12,182 nt of DNA. Source: Fibrobacter sp. (GTDB lineage: Bacteria > Fibrobacterota > Fibrobacteria > Fibrobacterales > Fibrobacteraceae). The notes under the pieces were generated by a model, which saw only the letters and a program-made list of their open reading frames with translations, ran no database searches and was not told the origin of the DNA. Every line of letters starts with the position of its first letter. Position 1 is the first letter of the stretch. The DNA lies in contig JABUUR010000505.1 of the NCBI GenBank assembly GCA_021443065.1, positions 1 to 12,182 on the forward strand, written 5' to 3'. Shown here in pieces: positions 1 to 6,581 of this stretch. The position numbers and the translations under genes were made by a program.

Positions 1-59
1 GCTGGTAGAGCAGCTGATTCGTAATCAGCAGGTCGGCAGTTCAAGTCTGCTGGGTGGCT
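1..59 (+). tRNA. tRNA-Thr (anticodon CGT), 3' part
   Basis: The 3' three quarters of a tRNA are present and the acceptor 5' strand lies before the window. The anticodon arm has stem GCTGA/TCAGC around the loop TTCGTAA, which gives anticodon CGT (reads ACG, threonine). The T arm is GGCAG-TTCAAGT-CTGCT (41-46 in the loop). It is followed by the 3' acceptor strand GGGTGGC at 52-58 and discriminator T59. CCA is not encoded, since CTA follows. The D-loop end GCTGGTAGAGC is typical. A strong terminator follows directly, so this is the last gene of its transcript. Anticodon identity is read directly; the missing 5' end prevents checking the full acceptor stem. Confidence 0.93.
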
Positions 60-67
60 CTAAAAAA

Positions 68-96
68 GGCTCGGTTTTCACCGAGTCTTTTTTTTT
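68..96 (+). terminator. Intrinsic terminator after tRNA-Thr, probably bidirectional
   Basis: A seven-pair stem (GGCTCGG at 68-74 with CCGAGTC at 81-87, one G-T pair) closes a six-base TTTTCA loop and is followed by nine T residues at 88-96. On the other strand the A run at 62-67 becomes a T tract. The same hairpin can therefore also end transcripts of the minus-strand helicase gene, whose stop codon is 24 bases away. Confidence 0.9.
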
Positions 97-119
97 CAGG
101 GAATTTCAAAGCCTATCCG

Positions 120-1910
120 CTATTGTCGGGCAGCCAGTTCCTCGGGGGTCCTTGCCAAAATATCCCAGTCGCCACGCTTGATAATCTTGTAGGCGTAGCC
201 CTGCTCGGTCAAGAACAGCTGGCGGTTCATGGCAAATTCCTGTTCCTTGGAATCCTGGGTCACGATGCTGTAGAAATGGGCCGCACCGCCGTCGCTCTTG
301 GGTCGAAGCACGCGCCCAAGGCGCTGGGCTTCTTCCTGACGGCTGCCGAAGGTCCCGGAAATCTGGATCAGCACGTTGGCGTCGGGCAGGTCGATGGCGA
401 AGTTTCCCACCTTGGAAACCATGAGGTTCTTCAATTCTCCGCTACGGAAGGCGGCGTACAGCTTGTCGCGGTCCCTGTTGGGGGTCTTGCCCGTGATCAA
501 GGGGATTTCAAGGACCTTGGAAAGGCTTTCCAGTTGTTCGATGTACTGGCCGATAATAAGCACGCGGTCGTCCGGCTTGTCGTAGTACTTGAGCAACCGC
601 TGCACGATGTCCGTCTTTTCTGGATTGGTGCTGGCCAAGGTAATCTTGTCGCGGACAGGCGCCAGGGCATACTTCATCTTGAGTTCCGCTTCCATGGGGA
701 TGCGGATTTCGTTACAGTCGGCGGTGGCAATCCAGCCTTGCGCCTCGAGGATGCGCCAGGGAATGTCGTACTTCTTGGGGCCGATCAGGCTAAAGACCTC
801 GGTCTCCTTATGGTCTTCGCGGACAAGGGTCGCCGTAAGGCCCAGGCGGCGGGTAGCCTGCATTTCTGTGCTCAGGCGGAACACCGGGGCCGGCAGCAGA
901 TGGACTTCATCGTAAATCATGAGGCCCCACTTCTGCTGGCTGAACAGCGGGAAGTTGGCAAGCTCCTTCTTGACTTCTTCCTCGGAGCCCTCCTCCAGGT
1001 CGATTTCAGACAAATTCTCGTCGGGATTTTCTGATTTTTTTGCACGCTTGCGCTGGGTCAGAATCTGGTAGGTAGCCACGGTCACCGGGCCGATTTCCTT
1101 CACTTCGCCGGAGTACTCCTTCACCATGTCCATGGTCAAGTCCGTCTTGTCGCAAATCTCTCGAATCCACTGTCGGGAGGCCGATATGTTGGGCGTCAAG
1201 ATGAGGGTCTTCGTTTGGACCAACGCCATGGTGGCAATGCCTATGACCGTCTTACCGGAACCGCAGGGCAGCACAATCACGCCGGAACCGCCCTTCTCGG
1301 AACCGGAGGCGAAAAACACCTGGGCGGCCTCCTTCTGGTAGTCGCGCAACTTGAATTCCTTGCCCGACAGCATGGTTTCGCGAAGGTGGATAGGCAGAGG
1401 GTCGCCAACGATGTATCCTGCCAAGTCCTCCACCGGAAAGCCGGCGTTGGTAAGGGCCATCTTCAAGTGGCCGCGACGCTCCGGATCCACGATGGCGTGG
1501 GTCTCGTCAATGAATTCCTTGACGTAGGGTTCCACCTCCTTCAACTTGCAGATTTCCGTAAACATGTACTTGTCGTCGGATTCCACGATCAGGTTCCCGT
1601 TGTCGTCCTTTTTCATGCGCAGAAGGCCGTAACGATTCATGTAGTCTTCGACTTCGGTAATGACCGTCTGGGGTATGGGGTAACGACTCTGGGCATCCAG
1701 TCGCTCCAGAACTTCCTTGGCCCTGAGGCCGGTCGCCGCGGCGTTCCAAAGACTCAGGGGGCTGATCTTGTAGGTGTGCAGGTGCTCGGGACTTTTCACC
1801 AGTTCGGTGAAGGGGGCAATCGCATCGCGAGCGGCTTCGTAAGTGGGGGCATCTACCTCCACCATAATTTCCATGTTACTCTGAACAATAATAGCGCCAT
1901 TGGGATTCAT
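120..1910 (-). CDS. XPB/Rad25-like superfamily 2 DNA helicase
   Basis: A 596-residue ATP-dependent 3'-5' DNA helicase of the XPB (ERCC3/Rad25) family; in eukaryotes XPB opens DNA in TFIIH and nucleotide excision repair. Bacterial members are known but patchily distributed, and their role is not settled. Residues about 1-150 match the XPB N-terminal region. The first helicase lobe has Walker A GSGKT at 217-221 and DEVH at 334-337, the XPB form of the DEAH box. It is followed by the family's RED motif (R364-E365-D366). The second lobe carries motif VI as Q529-R-L-G-R-V-L-R-P-K538. An acidic, low-complexity insert at about 288-318 separates motifs Ia and II. The ATG at 1910 is the only sensible start. 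No Shine-Dalgarno is visible, but a promoter-like element ends ten bases before it. The gene stands alone, divergent from aroE. Confidence 0.93.
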   Translation of the reverse strand: MNPNGAIIVQSNMEIMVEVDAPTYEAARDAIAPFTELVKSPEHLHTYKISPLSLWNAAATGLRAKEVLERLDAQSRYPIPQTVITEVEDYMNRYGLLRMKKDDNGNLIVESDDKYMFTEICKLKEVEPYVKEFIDETHAIVDPERRGHLKMALTNAGFPVEDLAGYIVGDPLPIHLRETMLSGKEFKLRDYQKEAAQVFFASGSEKGGSGVIVLPCGSGKTVIGIATMALVQTKTLILTPNISASRQWIREICDKTDLTMDMVKEYSGEVKEIGPVTVATYQILTQRKRAKKSENPDENLSEIDLEEGSEEEVKKELANFPLFSQQKWGLMIYDEVHLLPAPVFRLSTEMQATRRLGLTATLVREDHKETEVFSLIGPKKYDIPWRILEAQGWIATADCNEIRIPMEAELKMKYALAPVRDKITLASTNPEKTDIVQRLLKYYDKPDDRVLIIGQYIEQLESLSKVLEIPLITGKTPNRDRDKLYAAFRSGELKNLMVSKVGNFAIDLPDANVLIQISGTFGSRQEEAQRLGRVLRPKSDGGAAHFYSIVTQDSKEQEFAMNRQLFLTEQGYAYKIIKRGDWDILARTPEELAARQ

Positions 1911-1919
1911 AGGGGCCCA

Positions 1920-1948
1920 AAGTTAGTAAAAAACACTTAACACGGCAA
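1920..1948 (-). promoter_or_regulatory. Candidate promoter for the XPB-like helicase gene
   Basis: On the minus strand TTGCCG (1943-1948) and TAACTT (1920-1925) are separated by 17 bases, which resembles a sigma-70 -35/-10 pair. Extended to TAACTTTG, the -10 also fits the Bacteroidetes-style TAnnTTTG box. Transcription would start about seven bases past the -10, so the leader before the ATG at 1910 would be only a few bases. Seen by eye only. Confidence 0.5.
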
Positions 1949-1968
1949 GATGGGTTTTTCAGTGCATT

Positions 1969-1997
1969 TTTACCATCGCACCCCCCTTTTTTATTAT
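1969..1997 (+). promoter_or_regulatory. Candidate promoter for the aroE operon
   Basis: TTTACC (1969-1974) and TATTAT (1992-1997) are spaced 17 bases apart upstream of aroE, in an AT-rich stretch that follows a run of six C (1981-1986). A perfect TATAAT also sits at 2003-2008, but its -35 position falls in the C run and does not match. Either could serve the seven-gene plus-strand unit. The two divergent candidate promoters lie about 20 bases apart, so the units may compete for polymerase. Confidence 0.4.
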
Positions 1998-2017
1998 ATC
2001 TTTATAATGTAAAAAAA

Positions 2018-2021
2018 GAGG
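2018..2021 (+). promoter_or_regulatory. Ribosome binding site deciding the aroE TTG start
   Basis: GAGG preceded by an A run lies five bases before TTG at 2027. No ATG or GTG is in frame near here: the ATG at 2007 is out of frame, and the first in-frame ATG is inside the conserved substrate-binding motif. The TTG start is therefore favoured. A run of seven T (2022-2028) overlaps the start codon. Confidence 0.6.
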
Positions 2022-2026
2022 TTTTT

Positions 2027-2914
2027 TTGAACCAGTTGAATATAGACGGGAAAACCGAAAGTCTCTGCATTTTTGGAAACCCCGTAGCACATAGCAAATC
2101 GCCCCTGATGCACAACGCCCTGTTCGAGGCCTTGGGCATAAATGCGGTGTACATACCCCACGGGCCCACGCCCGAGAACCTGGCCCAAGCCATCGAAGGT
2201 TTTCGAGCTCTCAAGTACCGCGGGGCCAACGTCACCATTCCCTTCAAGACCCCCGTCATGGAACTGGTGGACGAACTTTCCGACATTTCCAGATTCACCG
2301 AAAGCGTAAACACCCTGTACTGGAAAGACGGCATCGTTGGCGGCACCCTTTGCGGCACCACCACCGACCCCTACGGTTGCATCCACAACCTGGAGGAATT
2401 CGGCGTTCAACCCGAAAATACCTCCGTGGCGCTTTTGGGTAACGGTGGGGCGGCCAAGGCCATCGCCTACACCTTGGTGGAACGGAACAACCAACTGACA
2501 ATCGTCTGCCGCGCCCGCGAAAAGGGGCAGGTCCTGGCCCAAGTGTTGAACAAAGCCTTTAAAGGAAAGGCTCCGGCCGTGCAGGTCGCGACCTTCGATG
2601 AATTCGCGAAGGTTTCGCCGGGCATCAAGCTCATCATCAACGCAACCTCCGTAGGCATGACCCCGAAAGTTGACGAATCCCCCCTAGCCGACCGCGACCT
2701 GACTCCGGGCCAGGTGGTGTGCGACATCGTGTACACGCCCCTCAAAACAAAACTGCTGCAACTGGCCGAATCCAAAGGCTGCAAGATCGTCACCGGAGAG
2801 GGCATGCTGGTGCACCAGGGCATTGAAAGTTTCCGCAAGTGGTTTCCCGACGAAACCAAGGACAAGACCAACGACGAACTCGCCGCTATTATGCGCAAAG
2901 GAATGCAAGGTTAA
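2027..2914 (+). CDS. aroE: Shikimate dehydrogenase (NADP+)
   Basis: Reduces 3-dehydroshikimate to shikimate with NADPH, the fourth step of the cytosolic shikimate pathway. The 295-residue product is slightly longer than the usual 270 or so because of about a dozen extra N-terminal residues. The N-terminal substrate domain shows NPVAHSKSPLMHN (18-30) with the shikimate-binding S23 and S25. NVTIPFK follows, ending in catalytic K74, then N95 and D114. The cofactor domain has the glycine-rich loop GNGGAAK (138-144), INATSVGMTP, and a C-terminal block with GEGMLVHQG that packs on the active site. The usual NTDG around the catalytic Asp reads TTDPYG here, with Asp retained. Start is TTG. The next gene, aroKB, begins two bases after the stop, consistent with co-translation. 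Confidence 0.95.
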   Translation: MNQLNIDGKTESLCIFGNPVAHSKSPLMHNALFEALGINAVYIPHGPTPENLAQAIEGFRALKYRGANVTIPFKTPVMELVDELSDISRFTESVNTLYWKDGIVGGTLCGTTTDPYGCIHNLEEFGVQPENTSVALLGNGGAAKAIAYTLVERNNQLTIVCRAREKGQVLAQVLNKAFKGKAPAVQVATFDEFAKVSPGIKLIINATSVGMTPKVDESPLADRDLTPGQVVCDIVYTPLKTKLLQLAESKGCKIVTGEGMLVHQGIESFRKWFPDETKDKTNDELAAIMRKGMQG

Positions 2915-2916
2915 CT

Positions 2917-4527
2917 ATGAGTAAACACATCTTTTTCACAGGATTCATGGCCAGCGGAAAATCCCGTACGGGCCGAGCCCTTGCAGAACGTCTAAAGCGC
3001 CCCTACGTAGATACCGACGCGGTCATTGTCGAGCGTGCCGGCAAAAGCATCAGCGAAATTTTCGAACAATACGGCGAGGCAAAGTTCCGCGAAATGGAAC
3101 GCAACGTGGTCGCAGAATTTGCAACAAAGACCGAACCCCACGTAGTTTCGTTGGGCGGGGGCGCCCTCACCCAGCCGGAAAACCTCAAGGTCATTCGCGA
3201 AAACGGAACCATCATCCGCCTGTGGGCAAAGCCCGAGGTCCTGTCGGAACGCATCGGCCGCAAAAACACACGGCCCCTGCTTGCAAACCTGAGCGACGAA
3301 GAACGCCTCGTAAAAATCAAGCAGATGCTCAAGGACCGCGAACCCATCTACGCACATGCCGATTTCAGCGTCGAAAGTTCCAACGAATTTTCCGAAGACC
3401 ACGTCATCGAAAAAATTCTCCACATCATGCGATTCTGGGATAGCCACGCGTTGGATGTTCTGCCCAGCAGTGGCGGAAAGTACCCCATTTTTATCGGCAA
3501 GAACATCATTCAAGACACAGGGGTGTTGCTGGAATGCCTCAAGCTTACCCCCAGCCACGACTTTCTGGTCTGTACCGACACCAACATTTCCAAGGCGCAG
3601 ACCCGCACCTTGACAGAACTTAAGAACCAGGCGGGCCGCTGCCCCATATTCAAGTTCCAGGCCGGAGAACGCAACAAGACCTTGAACAACCTGAACCAGT
3701 TGTACAGTTTTATGCTGCACCGGGGCTACACCCGCAAGAGCTGCCTATTGCAGTTCAGCGGCGGCGTGGTAGGCGACATGGCGGGCTTTGGCGCGGCCAC
3801 CTACCAGCGGGGCATTCCCTTTATCCAGTTCCCCACCACCCTTCTATCCATGGTAGACAGTTCCGTGGGCGGCAAGGTGGCAGTGAACCACCCCGAAGGT
3901 AAAAACATGATAGGCGCCTTCTACCAGCCCCGTGCGGTAGTCGTCGACGTAGATGTCCTGGGCACCCTGCCCGAAAAAGAATACCTGGCGGGCCTAGCCG
4001 AAATCGTCAAGTACGGCGTGATTTACGATGAAGAATTTTTCTGCTACATGGAAGAAAACGTGGAAAAGATCAAGGCCCACGATCTAGACGTACTCAAGCA
4101 CTTGATTTACCGCAGCTGCGCCATCAAGGCCGAGGTCGTAGGCATCGACGAAAAAGAAGCGGGGCTTAGGGCCATCCTGAACTACGGCCACACCTTCGGC
4201 CATGCCATCGAAAAACTCACACACTACGAGACGTTCACCCACGGCATCGCCGTTTCTCTCGGCATGCGGGTGGCGGCCCGCGCAGCAGTACTCCTGCACA
4301 AGATGACCGCCGAACACGAAGCCCGGCAGAACAGGCTTTTAGACAGCCTGGGATTCCCGAAGGTCTACGACATAGACGTAGAAGCCGCCTGGGAAGCCAT
4401 GGCAGTGGACAAGAAGGCCGAGAAGGGAACGCGAGTCTACATTCTCCCCACAAAGATCGGTGCCGTGGAAAAAGTTTGCAACATAGACAAGAACATTGTC
4501 TCAGAATCTTGGAAAGCAATCAAGTAA
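2917..4527 (+). CDS. aroKB: Bifunctional shikimate kinase / 3-dehydroquinate synthase
   Basis: A 536-residue fusion of two shikimate-pathway enzymes. Residues 1 to about 172 are shikimate kinase (ATP + shikimate to shikimate 3-phosphate): Walker A GFMASGKS (9-16), D32-T-D34, R58, G80-G-G82 and the lid arginine in R119-P-L-L. Residues about 185-536 are the NAD- and metal-dependent 3-dehydroquinate synthase. They show GGVVGDMAGF (282-291), the block with PTTLLSMVDSSVGGK (306-320), NMIGAFYQP (330-338), and likely zinc ligands E362, H425 in GHTFGH, and H442. Both halves keep their catalytic residues. The open frame extends upstream to 2839, but the ATG at 2917 is preferred: AAGG lies six bases before it, kinase homology begins at once, and it follows the aroE stop by two bases. 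An AroK-AroB fusion is also known in Thermotoga. Confidence 0.95.
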   Translation: MSKHIFFTGFMASGKSRTGRALAERLKRPYVDTDAVIVERAGKSISEIFEQYGEAKFREMERNVVAEFATKTEPHVVSLGGGALTQPENLKVIRENGTIIRLWAKPEVLSERIGRKNTRPLLANLSDEERLVKIKQMLKDREPIYAHADFSVESSNEFSEDHVIEKILHIMRFWDSHALDVLPSSGGKYPIFIGKNIIQDTGVLLECLKLTPSHDFLVCTDTNISKAQTRTLTELKNQAGRCPIFKFQAGERNKTLNNLNQLYSFMLHRGYTRKSCLLQFSGGVVGDMAGFGAATYQRGIPFIQFPTTLLSMVDSSVGGKVAVNHPEGKNMIGAFYQPRAVVVDVDVLGTLPEKEYLAGLAEIVKYGVIYDEEFFCYMEENVEKIKAHDLDVLKHLIYRSCAIKAEVVGIDEKEAGLRAILNYGHTFGHAIEKLTHYETFTHGIAVSLGMRVAARAAVLLHKMTAEHEARQNRLLDSLGFPKVYDIDVEAAWEAMAVDKKAEKGTRVYILPTKIGAVEKVCNIDKNIVSESWKAIK

Positions 4528-4536
4528 GAGGTATAT

Positions 4537-5520
4537 ATGAGTATTCTAGTTACCGGTGGTACGGGTGCCTTAGGGTTCCATATTCTCTCCAGCCTTAAAG
4601 GCACGTCCCACGACCTTTACAGTTTCAGTGACGAGCAGCCCCAGCCTTGGCAAAACGTAGAAGGGGTCCAGTACCTCAACGGCGACTTGCTGAATTTCAA
4701 GGACGTGCACGAAATGTTGCAGCAGGTGTGCCCCACCCACATCTACCATTTGGCAAGCCAGTCCTCCGTGGGCATCAGCTACAAAAAGCCTTACGAAACA
4801 TTGAACATAAACCTGCTGGGCACCCAGAACCTTCTAGAAGCCGTATGCCAGGTCTGCCCCAAGGCAAAGGTGATGCTCCTGAGCTCCAGCGAAATCTATG
4901 GCCGCACCGACCACAACCTCACGTACCTTCACAAGGAATCGGACAGGCCAAACCCCCTGACCCCCTACGCAACATCCAAGGCCTGCATGGAACTTCTGGG
5001 CAACCAGTTCCGCAACGCCCACGGATTGCACATCGTATTCGTGCGCCCCTTCTACTTTACCGGGCCCCACCATAGCCGCCGTTTCGTAATTCCCTCCATC
5101 GCCTACCAACTGGTAAAAATCAAGCATTACGGCGCAGAGCCTGTAATCTACTCCGGCAGCCTGGACGTAAGCCGCGACATCGTAGACGTCCGTGACGTCG
5201 CCCGCGGCATGATCCAGATTTTAAACCAGGCGGACTCCGGCGAAGTGTACAACATTTGCGGTGGAAAATCCTACACCATCCGCGAGGTGGTCGAAATGAT
5301 GGTGGACATAGCCGACGTCAACGTAGACTTCCGTTTCGACCCGGGGTTTGAACGCCGTAACGAAATTCCCTTGCTCATTGGCGACCCGTCCAAGTTGCTG
5401 GGAACCGGCTGGAAACCCATGATCAGCATGGAAGACAGCCTGACGGACTTGTTCAACGAAATGGTACAGCGCAGGCGCATCGAATTGAAGATGGGCATGG
5501 GCAAAGACCTGAGACTTTAA
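4537..5520 (+). CDS. SDR epimerase/dehydratase, GDP-4-keto-6-deoxymannose reductase-like
   Basis: A 327-residue extended short-chain dehydrogenase acting on a nucleotide-sugar. The NAD(P) Rossmann loop is GGTGALG (7-13). Active-site residues are in LLSSSEIYG (about 114-122) and in Y144-A-T-S-K148, the YxxxK pair. The stretch RPFYFTGP (170-177), the following FVIPSIA, and SRDIVDVRDVARG (212-224) most resemble Rmd-type reductases making GDP-D-rhamnose. The C-terminal EIPLLIGDPSKLLGTGWKP block is shared with GDP-mannose 4,6-dehydratases. The exact substrate cannot be fixed from sequence; a 4,6-dehydratase or 4-epimerase of another nucleotide-sugar is possible. A good AAGAGG lies five bases before the ATG, nine bases after the aroKB stop. 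The GT4 glycosyltransferase downstream is a plausible user of the product. Confidence 0.85.
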   Translation: MSILVTGGTGALGFHILSSLKGTSHDLYSFSDEQPQPWQNVEGVQYLNGDLLNFKDVHEMLQQVCPTHIYHLASQSSVGISYKKPYETLNINLLGTQNLLEAVCQVCPKAKVMLLSSSEIYGRTDHNLTYLHKESDRPNPLTPYATSKACMELLGNQFRNAHGLHIVFVRPFYFTGPHHSRRFVIPSIAYQLVKIKHYGAEPVIYSGSLDVSRDIVDVRDVARGMIQILNQADSGEVYNICGGKSYTIREVVEMMVDIADVNVDFRFDPGFERRNEIPLLIGDPSKLLGTGWKPMISMEDSLTDLFNEMVQRRRIELKMGMGKDLRL

Positions 5521-5540
5521 AATCTTGTAATTAAAATAAG

Positions 5541-6581
5541 ATGATTGAAAAAATATACAGTTCATTCTTGGCAATCCTTGTATCCGCAAGCACGGCTCTT
5601 GCCGCCGACGTTTCCGCCCCCAAGGGCGAAGTCCGCGGAACGACCCTGAACGATTTCATGCCCCACCAAAATTCCGCCAAGGAATTCAACGAATCCTGGA
5701 ACTACCAGTTCGTCCTTGACAACGGCACCAGGGCCTACCTTGGCTACTCCACCCTTTACGTTCCCGGCTCCGGCCAAAAAGTCGCCTGCGAGCTGTCCTT
5801 CTGGAATTTCAAGAGCAAGAGTTACACCGTAGGGCGGCAATACCCTCCCGAGCGGCTGGTTGCAGACAAGGCCAAGGCCACCCTGGACATCAAGGGAGAA
5901 TACAAGTTGGAAGGAAAGCCGGGCAAAGGGCACCACGTTTTCTTTTCCACAGAAAAAGACGGCAAGTATTTTCTGGACCTGACCTTCGATTCCGCAGAGC
6001 CGGGCAAGGTCATCGGCGACGGAGTATGGACCATCGGATCCAACAAGTTCGCCCAGTACATCCACATTCCCTACGGGCGGGTGTCCGGTAAAATCGCAAT
6101 CAACGAAGACACACTGACCGTAAAGGGCTACGCCTACATGGACCAGACCTGGCAAACGGTCCAGGCCACAGACATTGCCTCACGGGTCATAAACCTTTCG
6201 ACCAACGCCCGCAACCCGATCTTTGCGGGCAGGGCGATTATCACCACCGACGGCAAGTACGCAGGCTACGCCCTCTACAATGCAGGCGAAGGCTACAAGG
6301 TGGTTATCCCCAAGAATGTAGACGACAATGAAAAGCCCTACAACGGAAAGGGATTCCCCAAGGGCGACCTGAACATCGCCTGGACCGACGAAACAGTACC
6401 GGCCCTGAAGTTCAGCGTGGCAAAGCCCTTTCAAAAGGCAAGTTTTCTCGACAAGATCGACAGTTGGATTGCGCGAAAGGCCATCAAAATGGCAACCGGC
6501 GGCGAGATTTTCTTCTATAGGGGCAGAAGCGACGGCAGCCACGGCAAGAAAATCGATTGGATAATTACCGGAGTTAAGTAA
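5541..6581 (+). CDS. Exported CrtC/AttH-like lipocalin-fold protein
   Basis: A 346-residue protein with a clear Sec signal peptide: a short charged start (MIEK), a hydrophobic core at about 7-20 and probable cleavage after ALA21. The mature part is rich in beta-strand patterns and resembles the AttH / hydroxyneurosporene synthase (CrtC) fold, two stacked lipocalin-like domains. Supporting marks are VSGKIAINEDTLTVKGYAYM with DQTW (181-204), a variant of the GxGYxDHxW motif, and a GRAIITTDGKYAGYALYN strand pair. This is recognition by pattern, not alignment. Family members include carotenoid hydratases and proteins of unknown substrate, and nothing else here points to carotenoids. It is predicted to be periplasmic or surface-exposed. 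Ribosome binding signal is weak. Its TAA overlaps the hisA ATG by one base (TAATG), so the two are translationally coupled. Confidence 0.6.
   Translation: MIEKIYSSFLAILVSASTALAADVSAPKGEVRGTTLNDFMPHQNSAKEFNESWNYQFVLDNGTRAYLGYSTLYVPGSGQKVACELSFWNFKSKSYTVGRQYPPERLVADKAKATLDIKGEYKLEGKPGKGHHVFFSTEKDGKYFLDLTFDSAEPGKVIGDGVWTIGSNKFAQYIHIPYGRVSGKIAINEDTLTVKGYAYMDQTWQTVQATDIASRVINLSTNARNPIFAGRAIITTDGKYAGYALYNAGEGYKVVIPKNVDDNEKPYNGKGFPKGDLNIAWTDETVPALKFSVAKPFQKASFLDKIDSWIARKAIKMATGGEIFFYRGRSDGSHGKKIDWIITGVK

Noticed and set aside
1..96. Integration site for a mobile element at the tRNA 3' end
   Set aside because: No integrase gene lies beside it, no second copy of the tRNA 3' end was noticed in the window, and the following gene is chromosomal in character.
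54..1034. Long plus-strand open frame (326 codons) opposite the helicase
   Set aside because: It is the antisense shadow of strongly conserved helicase motifs, starts inside the tRNA end and crosses the terminator, and shows no recognisable domain.
1215..1940. Plus-strand open frame of 241 codons
   Set aside because: Antisense to the N-terminal half of the helicase; the composition is a complement of that gene's biased codons.
2003..2008. Perfect TATAAT before aroE
   Set aside because: Its -35 position falls in a run of C, so it was kept only as a secondary possibility to the TTTACC/TATTAT pair.
1911..2026. Riboswitch or attenuator in the divergent intergenic space
   Set aside because: Only 116 bases shared by two promoters, with no stable hairpin, leader peptide or known aptamer pattern seen.
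2839..2916. Upstream extension of the aroKB frame into aroE
   Set aside because: The extra 26 residues are basic and unlike the family; the ATG at 2917 has AAGG at good spacing and begins directly with the kinase fold.
2992..3720. Minus-strand open frame of 242 codons opposite aroKB
   Set aside because: Shadow of the aroKB frame caused by GC-rich third positions; no domain and no ribosome site.
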